A stretch of 64,000 nt of DNA, taken from the NCBI GenBank assembly GCA_963730395.1, contig CAVSSK010000030.1:1-64000 (forward strand), given 5' to 3'. The translations under genes were made by a program, and so were the position numbers. Positions 48,485-58,702 of this stretch are shown in pieces; the stretch's first letter is position 1; every line of letters begins with the position of its first letter. The stretch comes from Bog-473 sp963730395 (GTDB lineage: Bacteria; Actinomycetota; Acidimicrobiia; Acidimicrobiales; RAAP-2). The notes under the pieces were generated by a model that saw only the letters and a program-made list of their open reading frames with translations, made no database searches and was not told the DNA's origin.

Positions 48485-49720
48485 TGATGTCTCAGAGTTT
48501 CTGGGACGTCTGAACCCACAGAGCGTAGCTTTCACCTGATGGGCTGGTAGTCCTTGGAGGGATCGAGGGTCAGGTGCCGCAAGACGGTCCCCTCCGTGGC
48601 GAGAATTCGGACGTCGAGGTCGGCGACGAGTATGAGGACCCGCTCGTTCTTGTGTGCCCGGCCCAAGCCGATGTGATGGAGCTTTGAGCGATGGCGCAGG
48701 GTCACGGTGCCGTTGGTGTCGACGCGGTCCCGGCGAACCTTGGTGGTCGGTGAGACCACCTGGCCCTCGATGCTCGGTGAGGCCTTGTCCCGCTCCTTGT
48801 AGACGGCGAGGGGCGGACGGCCATGGGCTTGGTGGGGACGGATCTCGTTGTAGTAGCCGGCGAAGAAATCGACGCCGCGCTGGAGGGCGTCGAGGGAATC
48901 GAACTCATTGTTGGCACAGAGCCACTTCTTGAGGGTCTGGTGGTAGCGCTCGATCTTGCCCTGGGTCTGGGGATGGTAGGGCTTGCCGTGCTTGAAGCTG
49001 ATGCCGAGCGCAGCGAGATCGATCTCGAGGCCGGTCGCTGCCCCGCGATAGGCGGCGGTGTAGATGGCACCATTGTCGGAGAGCACAGAAGCGGGTAAAC
49101 CCCAGGTCGCAGCGGTGGCGTAGAAGAGCTCGATGGTGTCGGGCGCCGTCGCCGTGCGCGAGAACCTTCGAGGAGAGGACGGCCCGTGAGCAGTCGTCGA
49201 TGAAGTGGAGGATCTCGACCTTCTGCTCGCCCAGATGCCAATGGGTCATGTCGCTCTGCCAGCATTCGTTGGCCAGTGCGGCCTCGAAGCGGACCCAGCT
49301 CGAGCGAGGCCGCTTTTGGGGTTGGTCCACCACGAGGCCTCGGCGCCGGAGCACCCGGTGCACGGTCGAGAGCGACGGCACGCTGTGGTGGGCCTGGCTC
49401 AGGTGGTAGCGGATGGTCCGTGCCCCCGCATCGAAACCGGCGTCTCCGAGGTGCTTGCGCCACCAGACGATCTCGTCTTCGACCTCAGGCGCCGTGAGGG
49501 CAGGGGCAAGTCTCGGACCCCGCCGCTGGGGCTCGAGGGCCTCCTCGCCGCCGTCTCGAAACAGCTGGACATGGCGCTGCACCCAGGACTTCGACGTCCC
49601 GGTCGCGGCGGCGACGGCCCGCACAGAACGACCCTCGACCAACACAGCGTTGACGGCGTAATGGGCCAGATCCACGGCGGACACCCCTTGTCATCGGTGT
49701 CCCAGAATCTTGAAACATGC
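48485..49720 (-). mobile_element. IS481-family insertion sequence
   Basis: Imperfect terminal inverted repeats of about 29 bases lie at 48,485-48,513 (ATGTCTCAGAGTTTCTGGGA) and 49,691-49,720 (reverse complement ATGTTTCAAGATTCTGGGAC), enclosing one transposase. A target duplication is not clear. A shorter relative of its middle lies at 62,805-62,950. Confidence 0.75.
48532..49684 (-). CDS. IS481-family DDE transposase, one frameshift
   Basis: The N-terminal helix-turn-helix is AHYAVNAVLVEGRSVRAVAA with AAATGTSKSWVQRHVQLF. The integrase core has its catalytic residues in CWQSDMTHWHLG (Asp), VLSDNGAIYTAAYRG (Asp) and TQGKIERYHQTLKKWL (Glu). The frame slips near 49,150 between FSRTATAP-type and VLSDNG segments. 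Length about 384 with the base restored. The C-terminal part ends SKDYQPIR at 48532. If the slip is a sequencing error the element would be active. Confidence 0.85.
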
Positions 49721-49742
49721 CGTCCCACAAATCCGGGAACGT

Positions 49743-49914
49743 CACACCGCCTCGCCCAGCAGGGTCCCGACAGAACTCGGGGGCCCCGAACGACAAAACC
49801 CGGGCTGAAACCCTTGGGGAGGAAGCCAGGCACGAACCGGGCCGGACGTCGGAGATTCGAGCGCCATCACCAAACGATCGCTCAGATACCCGCCAGAAGC
49901 TCTGACTCGGCGAT
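49743..49914 (+). repeat. direct repeat copy B with tRNA-Leu-like core
   Basis: Matches copy A at 48,248-48,440. At 49,747-49,758 it also contains CCGCCTCGCCCA, identical to the last 12 bases of tRNA-Leu, so it may preserve an attachment-site copy. Confidence 0.5.
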
Positions 49915-50300
49915 GGTCTCCAGCGAGCGGGTGCGGCGGCGGCGTGGGCGGCGACGGGGGTGATCAGGGGCCGCTCGCCGCACCGCCGCGTCCGCCAAGA
50001 AGGTGCGGGCCTTGCGGACATTGGCGGCTAGGAGGAGCAGCACTGTCAGGATGCTCTGGGCGGCCACGCGTTGAGGCGTAGGCGTCCGGCGTCGTCCAGG
50101 ACCTCATGGGCCGGGTCCTTGACGTAGCCGTTGAAGCCCTCGTTGGTGTTGCGCAGGGTCGCATAGGTGCTTTGCCATTCCGAGCTGCCGAAGAGCAGGC
50201 TCTGGCGGTACTTCCCACCCGCCTCGGGCGGAATGGTGACACTTTGTTGGCTACACGACGGCGGCGGGTTGGCCTTGACGTCGGCTCTCACCGCGATGCG
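49882..50300 (-). pseudogene. C-terminal relic of a transposase-like protein
   Basis: Readable parts are KYRQSLLFGSSEWQSTYATL and RNTNEGFNGYVKDPAHEVLD. After a slip near 50,070, GVAAQSILTVLLLLAANVRK follows and the frame ends at 49,882. I recall this Y-G-x-x-W-x-x-Y...LRN..EG.NG pattern from actinobacterial transposases. The catalytic N-terminal part is not recognisable upstream (50,300-50,500), so the gene is truncated. Confidence 0.5.
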
Positions 50301-50499
50301 GAGCCGTCCCCGGTTCTCCCGGCGGATCGAGGTTGGCTTGAGGCCGCAGTGGACGAGGGGTCGGGCGTCGAGGTCATCGAGGTCGATCGACCGAATCGAC
50401 CGAATCGCCCGAAGCGCCGCAGCAGTACCACTGTCATTCGCTGAGCCTGCGAGGTCCTGCCCCGGTCCTCGCTGCCGGATTGGGGCGCCGGGCTCGGCA

Positions 50500-50864
50500 T
50501 CAGGAAAGGGACGCAATCATCTCGATGAGATCTTCCTGTCGGTAACCCTGATGTCGAGCAAACTCGACCAGGTCCCGTACCCGCTCAAGGACCAGCGCTC
50601 TTCTGAGGTGTGCCCGAGACACAGTGATCCCGCGTCCTCGGGTGAACTCCAAGAGCCCCTCGTCTCGGAGGATGTGCATCGCTCGCAGCACGGTGTTCTT
50701 GTTGACCCCAAGAATGGCGGCGATGTCCTTCACGAGCGGGAAGGCGATCTCCTGGTCGCAGCCTCGCCTTCGGCAATGGCTCGCCGGATCTCCGCAGCCA
50801 CCTGATCGTGGAGAGAAGTTGGCTCTGACCGGTCGATATTGACATGGATCATGGTACTAGCCAT
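50500..50864 (-). CDS. GntR-family (YtrA-like) regulator, one frameshift
   Basis: About 120 residues. The start (ATG 50864, or 50852) gives NIDRSEPTSLHDQVAAEIRR and AIAEGEA. After a slip near 50,745 the winged helix continues LPLVKDIAAILGVNKNTVLR, AMHILRDEGLLEFTRGRGIT and ends EDLIEMIASLS. The effector domain is only a short helix pair, as in the YtrA subgroup, where partners are usually membrane proteins. It is divergent from a membrane-anchored protein gene and a perfect inverted repeat overlaps its start. Confidence 0.75.
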
Positions 50865-50868
50865 AGTA
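50855..50868. promoter_or_regulatory. candidate GntR operator
   Basis: TACTA-GCCA-TAGTA is a perfect inverted repeat at the GntR start codon, 33 bases before the divergent start at 50901. It could control both genes. Confidence 0.45.
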
Positions 50869-50900
50869 GTCCTGGAACCAGTAAGGGGAGGAAGTGGGCA

Positions 50901-51953
50901 ATGACAATCACAGACTCTCAAGCCACGGAGATCTCAGACCTTGAGGCTCATTCGCTATTCGAAGAGGCTCGGCGGCGGCGGCAGAAGCGTTGGTTCATCG
51001 GGATGGTGCTTCTTGGTCGTCGTATCGCTCGCCGTCGCTTTGCTCGTTTCCCTTGAGTCGGGCGCTCCCCGGCATAGTGCTCCACCACATGACGGCCTGC
51101 CGAGATGGACTCCGCCGCAAGAGAATCCCCAAGCCGCTCCGGCGCTGTTTGTAGCTGGTGACGGCAAGGGGGGCATCGGCGTGTACTCAACCGCCAACGG
51201 AGCCCTCATTCGAACCATCAGTCCACAAGGCCCAGGTGGCCCGGACCAACAAGTCGTGCTGTCTCGCAATCGTCAGTCTGTTTTCTTCACGCAACCGACT
51301 GGACCGTGCAGCGGAAATATCCTCAACGGTCCCGTGTCGGGTTCGAGTGCTCCGGCTGTGGTCATCTCAGATCCGCAGACCCTTGCGCTGTCACCGTCTC
51401 CCGGTCCAACATCGAGGGAACTGGCGTGGGTGGGCGTGACCTGCGGACCGACGGGGTCTACGCCCAGTTCCACCCTCTACATCACCAACCTCGCCACAGG
51501 CGTGAGGAGCGACCTCGGAGCCTTCAGCGGCCAACACAGTGACGACGAGATCTCCTGGAACTCAGACGGAACCCGACTGGCTGTGGAAAGCGGGTATGAC
51601 CGTGGCGAGTGTTTGACACTGAATAAGTCAACTCCGAAGAAACGTTGGACTCTTGAATGTGACCAGTGGTTGCACTCTCGCGAGCCCTACCTTCTTGTCA
51701 CGACGGCAACCAGGTCGCCGCCATCCGAACGTGCTACGGCACTGCTCGAACATCAGGTACGAGCCAAGTTCTGGTGTTTAATGCCGTGACGGGCAAGCCG
51801 GTGGCAGTCGTTGCGTCAGCGCCTCAAGGAGCCACGTTTCAGGGCTTGTCGGTCGATGCGTCTGGCCAACATATTTTGCTCGGAGTCGTCACGAGCGTCG
51901 CCGCCTGGTGCTCACAATATGCAGCTCAAAAGCGGACGCCTTGTGAGCAGTAG
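50901..51953 (+). CDS. membrane-anchored beta-propeller-like protein, two frameshifts
   Basis: ATG 50901 after GGGGAGG. About 30 cytoplasmic residues (EARRRRQKRWFIGM) lead to one span that continues, after a slip near 51,020, as VVVSLAVALLVSLESGAP. The outer part reads like blades: FVAGDGKGGIGVYSTANGAL, STLYITNLATGVRSDLGAFS, HSDDEISWNSDGTRLAVESG and, after a slip near 51,680, SQVLVFNAVTGKPVAVVASA and GLSVDASGQHILLGV. The WSxDGxxLAV pattern is that of TolB/WD-like repeats. The end is uncertain (51953, or 52041 in another frame). Probably regulated by the divergent GntR protein. Confidence 0.55.
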
Positions 51954-52015
51954 GCGGACAGTGCACCTACCGACGCAGAGTGGTGAGCGCTTTAGAGCTT
52001 TGAGCGGTTGGTCAG

Positions 52016-52044
52016 ACTGCCTCTGTACGCCGGGACGGTGAGAC
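52016..52044 (+). repeat. CGCCGG-core palindromic element
   Basis: ACTGCC...TGTACGCCGGGACGGTG, 11-39 bases before the kinase-like gene start. Confidence 0.4.
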
Positions 52045-52054
52045 ACTTCGTACC

Positions 52055-52674
52055 GTGATCGTCGTGGTTGAGGGTCCCAGTGCAGCGAGGAAAGACCAGC
52101 TGGATCGCTCAACATTGTGATCCCGCAATGACCGTCGGCGAGACAACTTCTGCGGCAGCCAGCGCTGCCACCGATGCTGAAAGAGAGCCTCTCGCGGCCG
52201 CTGAGTTTTGGACTCTGCAAACAGCTCCCGCTGGCGAGAAGCCCGACGACTTGAAGCCAGCCAAGGTATGGCGATTTGTGACAGTGATCCGTTCAAGCTC
52301 GATTACACCTGGAGCCTGTGGCGTACCGGTCATGCAAGACTCACTTACTGGAGGCCGCGTGCGACGCATCTCGGTGGTCGTTCATCGAAGACAAACTGGG
52401 TCTTGATGATCTCTACCTGGTGTCGATACCGGACAGCGAGACAGTCTGCCTTCAAAGGCAAAGCGACCATCTTCGCCGAAGACGCAATATCGATCTCCAT
52501 CTGGAACTGGTTGGTGCACTTGCCGAGTGGTATCAAGCCGTCGAGACAATCGACCCTCAGCGGGTCGTCTGGCATTTCCAGCCGCAAGGCCTGCCAGGCG
52601 CAGTAGCTCGACGAGAACAGCGAAGAGGTGAAGATCTGTTCGACGCTCTCCTGTCTAACCTACCGGCCAGATAG
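52055..52674 (+). CDS. P-loop kinase-like ATPase, frameshifted
   Basis: GTG 52055 gives VIVVVEGPSAA and, with one base removed near 52,090, GKTSWIAQHCDP: a Walker A loop GPSAAGKTS. Later pieces in three frames read AICDSDPFKLDYTWSLWRTG, DDLYLVSIPDSETVCLQRQS, DHLRRRRNIDLHLELVGALA and EWYQAVETIDPQRVVWHFQP. Arg-rich RRRRN is a plausible lid. It resembles nucleoside or small-molecule kinases of the thymidylate kinase class; the substrate is unknown. Frame changes occur near 52,090, 52,265-52,275 and 52,330-52,370. Confidence 0.55.
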
Positions 52675-52683
52675 ACGTCGCAG

Positions 52684-52710
52684 TGCCCCCGAAACGCCGG
52701 CTACGGGCGC
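52684..52710 (+). repeat. CGCCGG-core palindromic element beside recombinase
   Basis: TGCCCCCGAAACGCCGGCTA then CGGGCGC; arms GCCC(C)CG and CGGGC. It lies 59-85 bases upstream of the recombinase start. Confidence 0.55.
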
Positions 52711-52768
52711 CCAGGGCATTGATGGCTGCATAGGTGTTCGCTGTCTTCCTCGACCCAAGGAGGAAGTC

Positions 52769-53676
52769 ATGCACACCCCGATGCCTAGTTCCGTGGCGCT
52801 AGTGAGCGCTCGAGACGCAGATCCATTCGCCCAGGCCCAGATGGCGGCGGCTGCGTACCTGGCCCGCTACGGCGGCCGAACCCTCGAGACCTATCGCTAC
52901 GACCTGCGCACCTTCTTTCAGTGGTGCACTGATGTTGGTCTCGACGTCCTCGAGGCCAAGCGGGCCCACATCGAGCTGTGGCGCAGCGCCATGGAAGAGC
53001 GGGGCCTGGCTGCCTCGACCATCGATCGCCGGCTGTCCACCATCTGCGGGTTCTATCGCTTCGCCCACATCGACGGCCGGATCGCATCGAACCCAGCGCA
53101 GTACGCCCGCCGGCCCAAGGTCTACCCGAGCGAAGGGCGCGGGCTCGACCGAGGCGAGCTCGGCCGATTCCTCTTCACGGCCGAGCGCTACGACCCCGAC
53201 CATGCGGCCTGGCCGCCTTGCTCGGCCTCAACGGACTGCGGGTGAGCGAGGCCTGTGCCACCGACGCCGAGGATCTCGGCTTCGACAGGGGCCATCGGAC
53301 GTTGCGCATCATCGGGAAGGGCAACAAGCCGGCAGTGATACCTCTGGTGCCCGGGTGGCCCGGACGATCGACCTCGCCCTCGGAGAGCGATGCGAGGGCC
53401 CGATCCTGCACCGCCACGACGGCCAGCGACTCGACCGACGCACCGCACACCGCTGGGTCCGCTCCATCGGCAAGCGGGCCGGACTCGGGATCGTCCATCC
53501 CCACATGCTCCGAGCCGCGTTCATCATGGCGGCGCTCGAGCGGGGGTACCCTGCGTGACGTCCAGATCGCCGCCCGCCACGCCGATCCGAGGACGACCAC
53601 CATCTATGACCGCCGGCGCGAGAACTTCGACCGCCATGCCGCCTATGTCGTGGTGGCCTTCGTGGCGGGCGGTTAG
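52769..53676 (+). CDS. tyrosine recombinase (XerC/D-like), frameshifted
   Basis: ATG 52769 after AAGGAGGAA. The core-binding domain is LARYGGRTLETYRYDLRTFF and AASTIDRRLSTICGFYRFA. The catalytic domain has the first Arg in LLGLNGLRVSEACATDAEDL, the GKGNKPA hairpin, HPHMLRAAFIMAALERGYP (H-x-x-R), then AARHADPRTTTIYDRRREN with the second His and the nucleophile Tyr. Slips occur near 53,205, 53,355 and 53,555. About 300 residues, near XerC/D length, so it could be a chromosome-resolution enzyme or the integrase of an element. The accessory location and adjacent palindrome favour the latter. Confidence 0.85.
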
Positions 53677-54168
53677 GAGTCCCCAGGTCGATGCCCGCCG
53701 CTCGGCCAGTGCAGATGCAATGTCCTCGGGTGTTCGTCCGGTCCGCTCGGCTGCCACCCGGCCGTAGAGCACCACGGCGTAGAAGGCGTACTCCCACATG
53801 TTGTCAATACCCCACCCGTACGCCTCGTCAAGGAGGTCGGGATAGACGCCGGCCCTGATCATGGCGGCAGCCATGAGGGCGTAGTGGCTGTTGTGTTGCT
53901 GGGACTTGCCGCGGAAGTGGTACTCGGGCAGATAGCGATCGCGCATCCCCTCGTACTGAATCGGCTCGGCCGGCGACGCCCCGGACTCCTCGATGGCCTC
54001 TGCGGCCAGCTCGAGCAGGACCTCAGCTGGGAACGTGTTATTGCGAGGATGCAGGGCTTCCAACTGCTCCATGATCGTGTCGGAGTGCTGGCCTGCGATC
54101 AGGCCCAGCAGTCCGAGGCGGGCGGCGCTGGCGTAGTCCTCGTCGGTAGGGCCAGCCTTGCGGGCCAT
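53524..54168 (-). CDS. unknown cytoplasmic protein
   Basis: ATG 54168 opens a helical protein: YASAARLGLLGLIAGQHSDT, EVLLELAAEAIEESGASPAE, RYLPEYHFRGKSQQHNSHYA and AYGWGIDNMWEYAFYAVVLY. It is followed by RTGRTPEDIASALAERRA. Beyond about 53,690 the frame runs into the convergent recombinase gene by 150 bases, so the true end probably lies near 53,680 after a slip. No family recognised. Elements of the palindromic type lie in the gap before its start. Confidence 0.5.
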   Translation of the reverse strand: MARKAGPTDEDYASAARLGLLGLIAGQHSDTIMEQLEALHPRNNTFPAEVLLELAAEAIEESGASPAEPIQYEGMRDRYLPEYHFRGKSQQHNSHYALMAAAMIRAGVYPDLLDEAYGWGIDNMWEYAFYAVVLYGRVAAERTGRTPEDIASALAERRASTWGLLTARHEGHHDIGGMAVEVLAPAVIDGGRPRIGVAGGDLDVTQGTPARAPP

Positions 54169-54208
54169 GGTCCTAACGCTATCGACGCGTAGGGTGCCGG
54201 GCATCCTC

Positions 54209-54229
54209 ATGCCGGCAAACTGGGGCAGG
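54209..54229 (-). repeat. CGCCGG-type palindromic element
   Basis: On this strand it reads TGCCCCAGTTTGCCGGCATG, in the divergent gap before the MTHFR-like gene. Confidence 0.45.
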
Positions 54230-54254
54230 GCACCCTCTTGACCGGAAGTACCAT

Positions 54255-55029
54255 TTGTCGGTGGCCAAGGCTTTCGAGATCATCTGTGAAATCGAGCCCG
54301 CCACTCGTCCGGATCTGACGCACGTACGCCACCAGATTGGTGTCCTGAGTCCGGTGGCGGACGCATTCTTGATTCCCGATAATCACATCGGGAGGTCGAC
54401 TGTCTCAAGTATTGCGGTCGCACATGAGGTTCAGCTCATGGGAGGTCGCTCGGTCGCCTGCGTCAACGCTCGGGACCGCAACATGCTCGGCTTTCACCGA
54501 GACCTTCTAACGGCAACGGCGTATGGCGTGAATGAGTTCCTCTTCGTCTACGGGGACCGGCCAGAGACGGGTTCTCGGTCGGACGACCTCACCGTTCGCT
54601 CGATGATCGCCGAAGCACGACAGTTCGCCCACCGTCCAGATGTGGGTGAAGGATTCCGCATCGGCGTTGCAACCGGCCTGCGGACGATCCCGGCCTGGAA
54701 GCACGAGGCCGATTTCTTGCTGACCAGGTGTCGTTCTCCGCAGAGGATCTCGTCCGTTGGCGCACGACCTTCGACTTCGATGGTCCAGTGTTCGCCGGTG
54801 TCATGGTTCTACCGAGTGTCTCGATGGCGAGGAAGCTCTCGGCCGAGGTGCCCAGTTGGCCGTACCTGAACCGATCATCTGGCGAATCGATGACGACCGA
54901 GATGCCGGGGTCTCGATTGCGTGTGCCCTGATCGAGCAGCTTCGAGAGTCTGAGGCGTTCGACGGCGTGCACCTCATTCGGTAAATCGCTATCGGGAAAT
55001 GGCGAGTCGACTGGAGTCGATGTTGTAGC
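54255..55029 (+). CDS. methylenetetrahydrofolate-reductase-like protein, three frameshifts
   Basis: TTG 54255 or GTG 54261 begins FEIICEIEPATRPDLTHVRH, followed by VADAFLIPDNHIGRSTVSSI, ACVNARDRNMLGFHRDLLTA, YGVNEFLFVYGDRPETG and RIGVATGLRTIPAWKHEADF. This is the TIM-barrel order of MTHFR (flavin-binding region, then folate region). Slips near 54,725, 54,860 and 54,985 are needed for VSFSAEDLVRW, LAVPEPIIWRIDDDRDAGVS, SEAFDGVHLI and RYREMASRLESML with TAG at 55,029. It may be a short folate-linked paralogue rather than the housekeeping enzyme. Confidence 0.65.
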
Positions 55030-57120
55030 CACCAGCCGGTACGAGGACAGTCAAGACGTCAGAGATGCCAGATAGCGGTTTGTGGCATAGTGGGTTAGAG
55101 TTAATGGTGTCGATGAGCAACGCCGACTACGGGTTGGTCACGTGATTTTGTGTTGAGTAGTGTTGGTGTTTAGCTAGTGCGGCGACGAGACCGGATCGAT
55201 CAGGCAGACGCAGAAGATCTCCGATGAGGTGTCCAACGACAGGTACGGTGATGAGACGGTAAAGGAGAGAGAGGTTGAGTGTTGGATCCCAGATGAAGCT
55301 TGGTAGCGAGCGAGCTCTACGCGATGAGAGTCATCCCGGAACATCAGACTCACTATGTCTATGTGATGATGGTTTGACGCCTATCCGGAAGGAGTTGATT
55401 AGTGTTCGATGGCAGAGCTAAGAGTTGACGTGCCAGATATGTGAGCGCCTCTCATACCACGACCAATTGAGTGTAGTCACCACTACATTCCTGATGACGA
55501 CAGTGATCAATCGAAGTCCCTGACACTGACTTCGTAGGCCTGTTAGTAGTGAAGGTAGAGTGTGTGGGGGAGTGTGTATGAGTGAAGAAGTAGAGTGAAG
55601 AGTGTGAGTGTGGGTGTGAGATAGATGTGGAGAGAGATGTGGTTGTTAGAGGAGTGTGTGTAGTGGTGTGTGGAGTGAGATGATTGGTGATATTGGTTGA
55701 TGAAGATTCACCCCGTATCGTGCTAGGTTATTGGTGTGGTGTTGGTGGTGTGTGGGTAGAAGTTATTGATAGTGTAGTGTGGTGTGTTGTGTGCTTGTAG
55801 TAGATGGGGTGAGAGTGAAGGTGGTTGTGGTGAGACGATGGATGACGAAAGCCGTCCGAAGGCCGGCGACGTGGAGTACCAGAGAAGAGTGTGCGGTGAG
55901 ATGGAGCGCTAGTGAGCGTGAGCTAGTGGTTTGTTGGTGTGTGTGCGCTGGTGGGAGGGCTGAGATGGTAGCGAGGAAGGAGGCGTGAAGCGAGAAAGAG
56001 AGATAAGTGTAGCTTGCTGCGATCGAGCTAGGACTCTACTGGCTCCAAGGGGTAGGGGTAGAGGTGTGAGCTTCTCTCGCCGACCTGTGGTCGTCACGAG
56101 TCCGGAGTATCGCGACCTGGAGACACGCCTGTGGTGCGCGAGAGTAAGAGGTTGGGCGGGGAGGTTCAGCGTGGTCACGAACATGTGCCGCCGAGGTTCG
56201 AGGCTCTGACTTCGAGCAGAGCAACTGGTGGAGGCTTGAGGTTGGGACGGTATGGATGCGTCTTGCTCGAAGCGGACGATTCCGGTCGAGATCGTACCGA
56301 CATTGATCGAGCTCGAATATGCGTCTCACGGTCGCGATGTCACAGCTCTACACGTCTTCGAGGTCGAACGGCGCTGACGGTCGATGAGACTGGGTTCCCG
56401 GAGATACTCAAGAACTGGCGCAAAGCGCTGCGTCGAGCTACGCCGCACAGACCTCAACGTTGTCGGCATGGAGCTTCAAAATCACACTCGAACGCGTGCC
56501 TACCTGGCTCAGGTATAAGGGTCCGCTCTGGTTACGGGCTCACTCTCAGACAATCGTGAAATGATGTCCGTTTACTTCTCGAACATGCGCTCCACGACTC
56601 TCATCACTATTTGGTGGATGTGGACAAAGGGCGCGTCATAGCGGGCGAGATCCGACTGAACTGGAGCTCTTCAAAGTGTCCGAGCACAACGCAATCCCGA
56701 CACGCAATATACACGGTGAACCCTGACGAACGACAGAGACTTGCATTCATGTTACGGAAGCTAAGCCTCTCAAGAGTGGAGTCCAGCTCAGCGTCAGACG
56801 AGACGGAGAAGAAAATAATAGACGCAGAAAAAGCTAAAGACGACGCTGCGCAAAAAAAGATCGCCAGCTAAATCCATTGCGAAAAAAAAAAAAAAATAAG
56901 AAAAAAAAAGAACATCCCACGCCGACTAGGTAAGACTGGGCGGCCAGGCTCAAAAATGTGAGATTCGTTTCATGTTTGAAGACGGTGACGAGAAGTCGTT
57001 CTAGAAAAAGCAAAGGTTTGTGGATCAGTGATTAAAAATATAAGTAGTGAGTGAAGATTTTGTTTAAGTATAACGTTATATACGCTGTGTTGGTTCTATG
57101 TTGCGATACTTCGCGGGGCG
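55030..57120. other. about 2 kb of anomalous, gene-free sequence
   Basis: Composition changes sharply: G/T/A-rich on this strand with very few C, long GT/GTG-like stretches (for example around 55,560-55,760) and a 15-A run at 56,882-56,896 followed by a further A-rich run. No frame looks like protein, and both edges return abruptly to normal GC-rich coding sequence. It looks more like poor-quality base calls or a bad join than like a gene desert. Confidence 0.6.
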
Positions 57121-57313
57121 ATTAGGACCGAACGTCCAGACCCCCGCTCGGAGACCTTGCGCCAACGCCTCGCCGGACTTCGCTGACCCCCAGAAGGTGA
57201 TCTTCCACATCTAAACCCACGTTCCCGATCAGGCCAGCTATGACGTCCGCCGCCTTCTGACTCTTGGAGCTTAGGTCCGTGTCTCTGCTGAACCGTGGCG
57301 ACAATCGCCTCGG

Positions 57314-57340
57314 TCCCGGCGGCAATGTTCGGGGGCAGTG
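57314..57340 (-). repeat. CGCCGG-type palindromic element (weak)
   Basis: On this strand it reads ACTGCCCCCGAACATTGCCG then CCGGGA, just before the cupin gene. Confidence 0.3.
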
Positions 57341-57851
57341 AGACGTCAGATGGTTTCCATACTATGTGCCACCAGGACGCTCACAACTGTGAAAGGCAAG
57401 ACCGTGGAAGGGTATGTATTGCGGGACGCGCCAGGCTGGACTTGGAAAGCGAATGGGCGCGACAACGAGGGACGCTTTGACTTCCTGGTAATTGAGCGTC
57501 TCGCGTACGGGGCCGGCCCGCGTTGCACTTCCATACCACGTTCGAAGACTCTTCTTCGTTTTGGAAGGTTTGCTCACGGTCCAGCTAGGGGACGACGTTG
57601 TCGAGCTCGGGCCGGGAGACTTCGCGACGGCCCCGCCCGGTGTCCCGCACAGCCTCACGAACGCACACGCTGACCAGAGCGCCTGCCGGGCGGTCAACCT
57701 ATTGACACCGGGTGTCGGCTTCGATCGCTACATAAGTCAGATCGACCAGCTCGCCGCGAAGGGCGACCACGAGGGCATGGAACGGCTCAACGCTGAATAC
57801 GACGTGACGATCGTCGGTCCGAGCGTGGCCGATCGACTCGGACTCTCGTAA
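57338..57851 (+). CDS. cupin-domain protein, frameshifted
   Basis: Start at ATG 57338 or 57350. TTVKGKTVEGYVLRDAPGWT leads to a cupin core split by slips near 57,515 and 57,550: PPLHFHTTFED (metal-binding H-x-H and Glu), FVLEGLLTVQLGDDVVELGP, GDFATAPPGVPHSLTNAH (late His). The C-terminal helix EGMERLNAEYDVTIVGPSVA is intact. Single-cupin enzymes or sugar-binding proteins have this size. Function unknown. It borders the anomalous stretch, so its first 40 residues are less certain. Confidence 0.6.
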
Positions 57852-57933
57852 GCCAGAGATCGGTGAACAAGGCTCGCGGCATCCCGCGAACGGGGCTACC
57901 CCACTGCGCCATTGGCGGATATAGCGTTTACCG

Positions 57934-58702
57934 ATGGGAGTGCCTCGGTGCTATCTCATCTGCGCCAATGCGCGCTGTGGCTCCACTCTCTTACCCCGCG
58001 CCCTCTCGGATACTGGAATAGCCGGCCACCCAGACGAATACTTCCTCACTGGACCTCCAGAGGCATTCGGCCGGGGACTTTCCATTGGGAAGACAGCCAC
58101 TTGGCTCGTCGGCACGGAGTAGTCGAGCGCGAGCAGTTCCTCCGGCTCGTGTATCAGGTCGGCTCGACGCCCAATGGCGTCTTCGGAGCGAAGATCATGT
58201 GGAACTACGTCGGATGGGCGATGGACAACTTTCGGGAGTTGCCTCGATTCTCTCGAATGACCACCGAACAGATCTTCGCTGGAGTGTTCCCTGGACTGAG
58301 CGTTGTGCATCTGATTCGGCGTGATCGACTGCGTCAAGCCATCTCATGGCTTCGAGCAGCTGAAGACGGTGTATGGGCAGTGTCGGAGACCGAGCCTGCG
58401 CATCCTGTCCGTAAGCCGCGCTTCCAATACGAAGTGATCGTCGGGATGATGGACTTGATCGCCCAGGGTGAGGAGGCCTGGCTGGACCTGTACGAGAAGC
58501 TGGGTGTGATGCCTCTCGAGGTCGCCTACGAAGACATGACCACTTCAGATGGCTATGAGGAGACCATTTGTCGGTGCTGCGGCATCTTGATCTTGACGAC
58601 GCGATAGAGATCCCTCGCCCGAGGACTGATCGGCAGTCGGACAGCACAAATGACCACTGGGTGGATCGGTTCCTCAATGAACGGAGCCAGCGCGGTCTTT
58701 GA
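57934..58702 (+). CDS. Stf0-like sulfotransferase, two frameshifts
   Basis: Stf0 enzymes move sulfate from PAPS to sugars such as trehalose. GVPRCYLICANARCGSTLLP is the 5'-phosphosulfate loop (usually PRSGST; here ARCGST), then TGIAGHPDEYFLTGPPEAFG. After a slip near 58,030-58,100: VFGAKIMWNYVGWAMDNFRE, VVHLIRRDRLRQAISWLRAA (3'-phosphate site), LEVAYEDMTTSDGYEETI. A slip near 58,580 gives VLRHLDLDDAIEIPRPRTDR and HWVDRFLNERSQRGL with TGA at 58,700. The acceptor is unknown. Confidence 0.75.

Noticed and set aside
56611..56871. 86-residue open frame with a charged tail
   Set aside because: Lies in the anomalous stretch, has no ribosome site and resembles no family.
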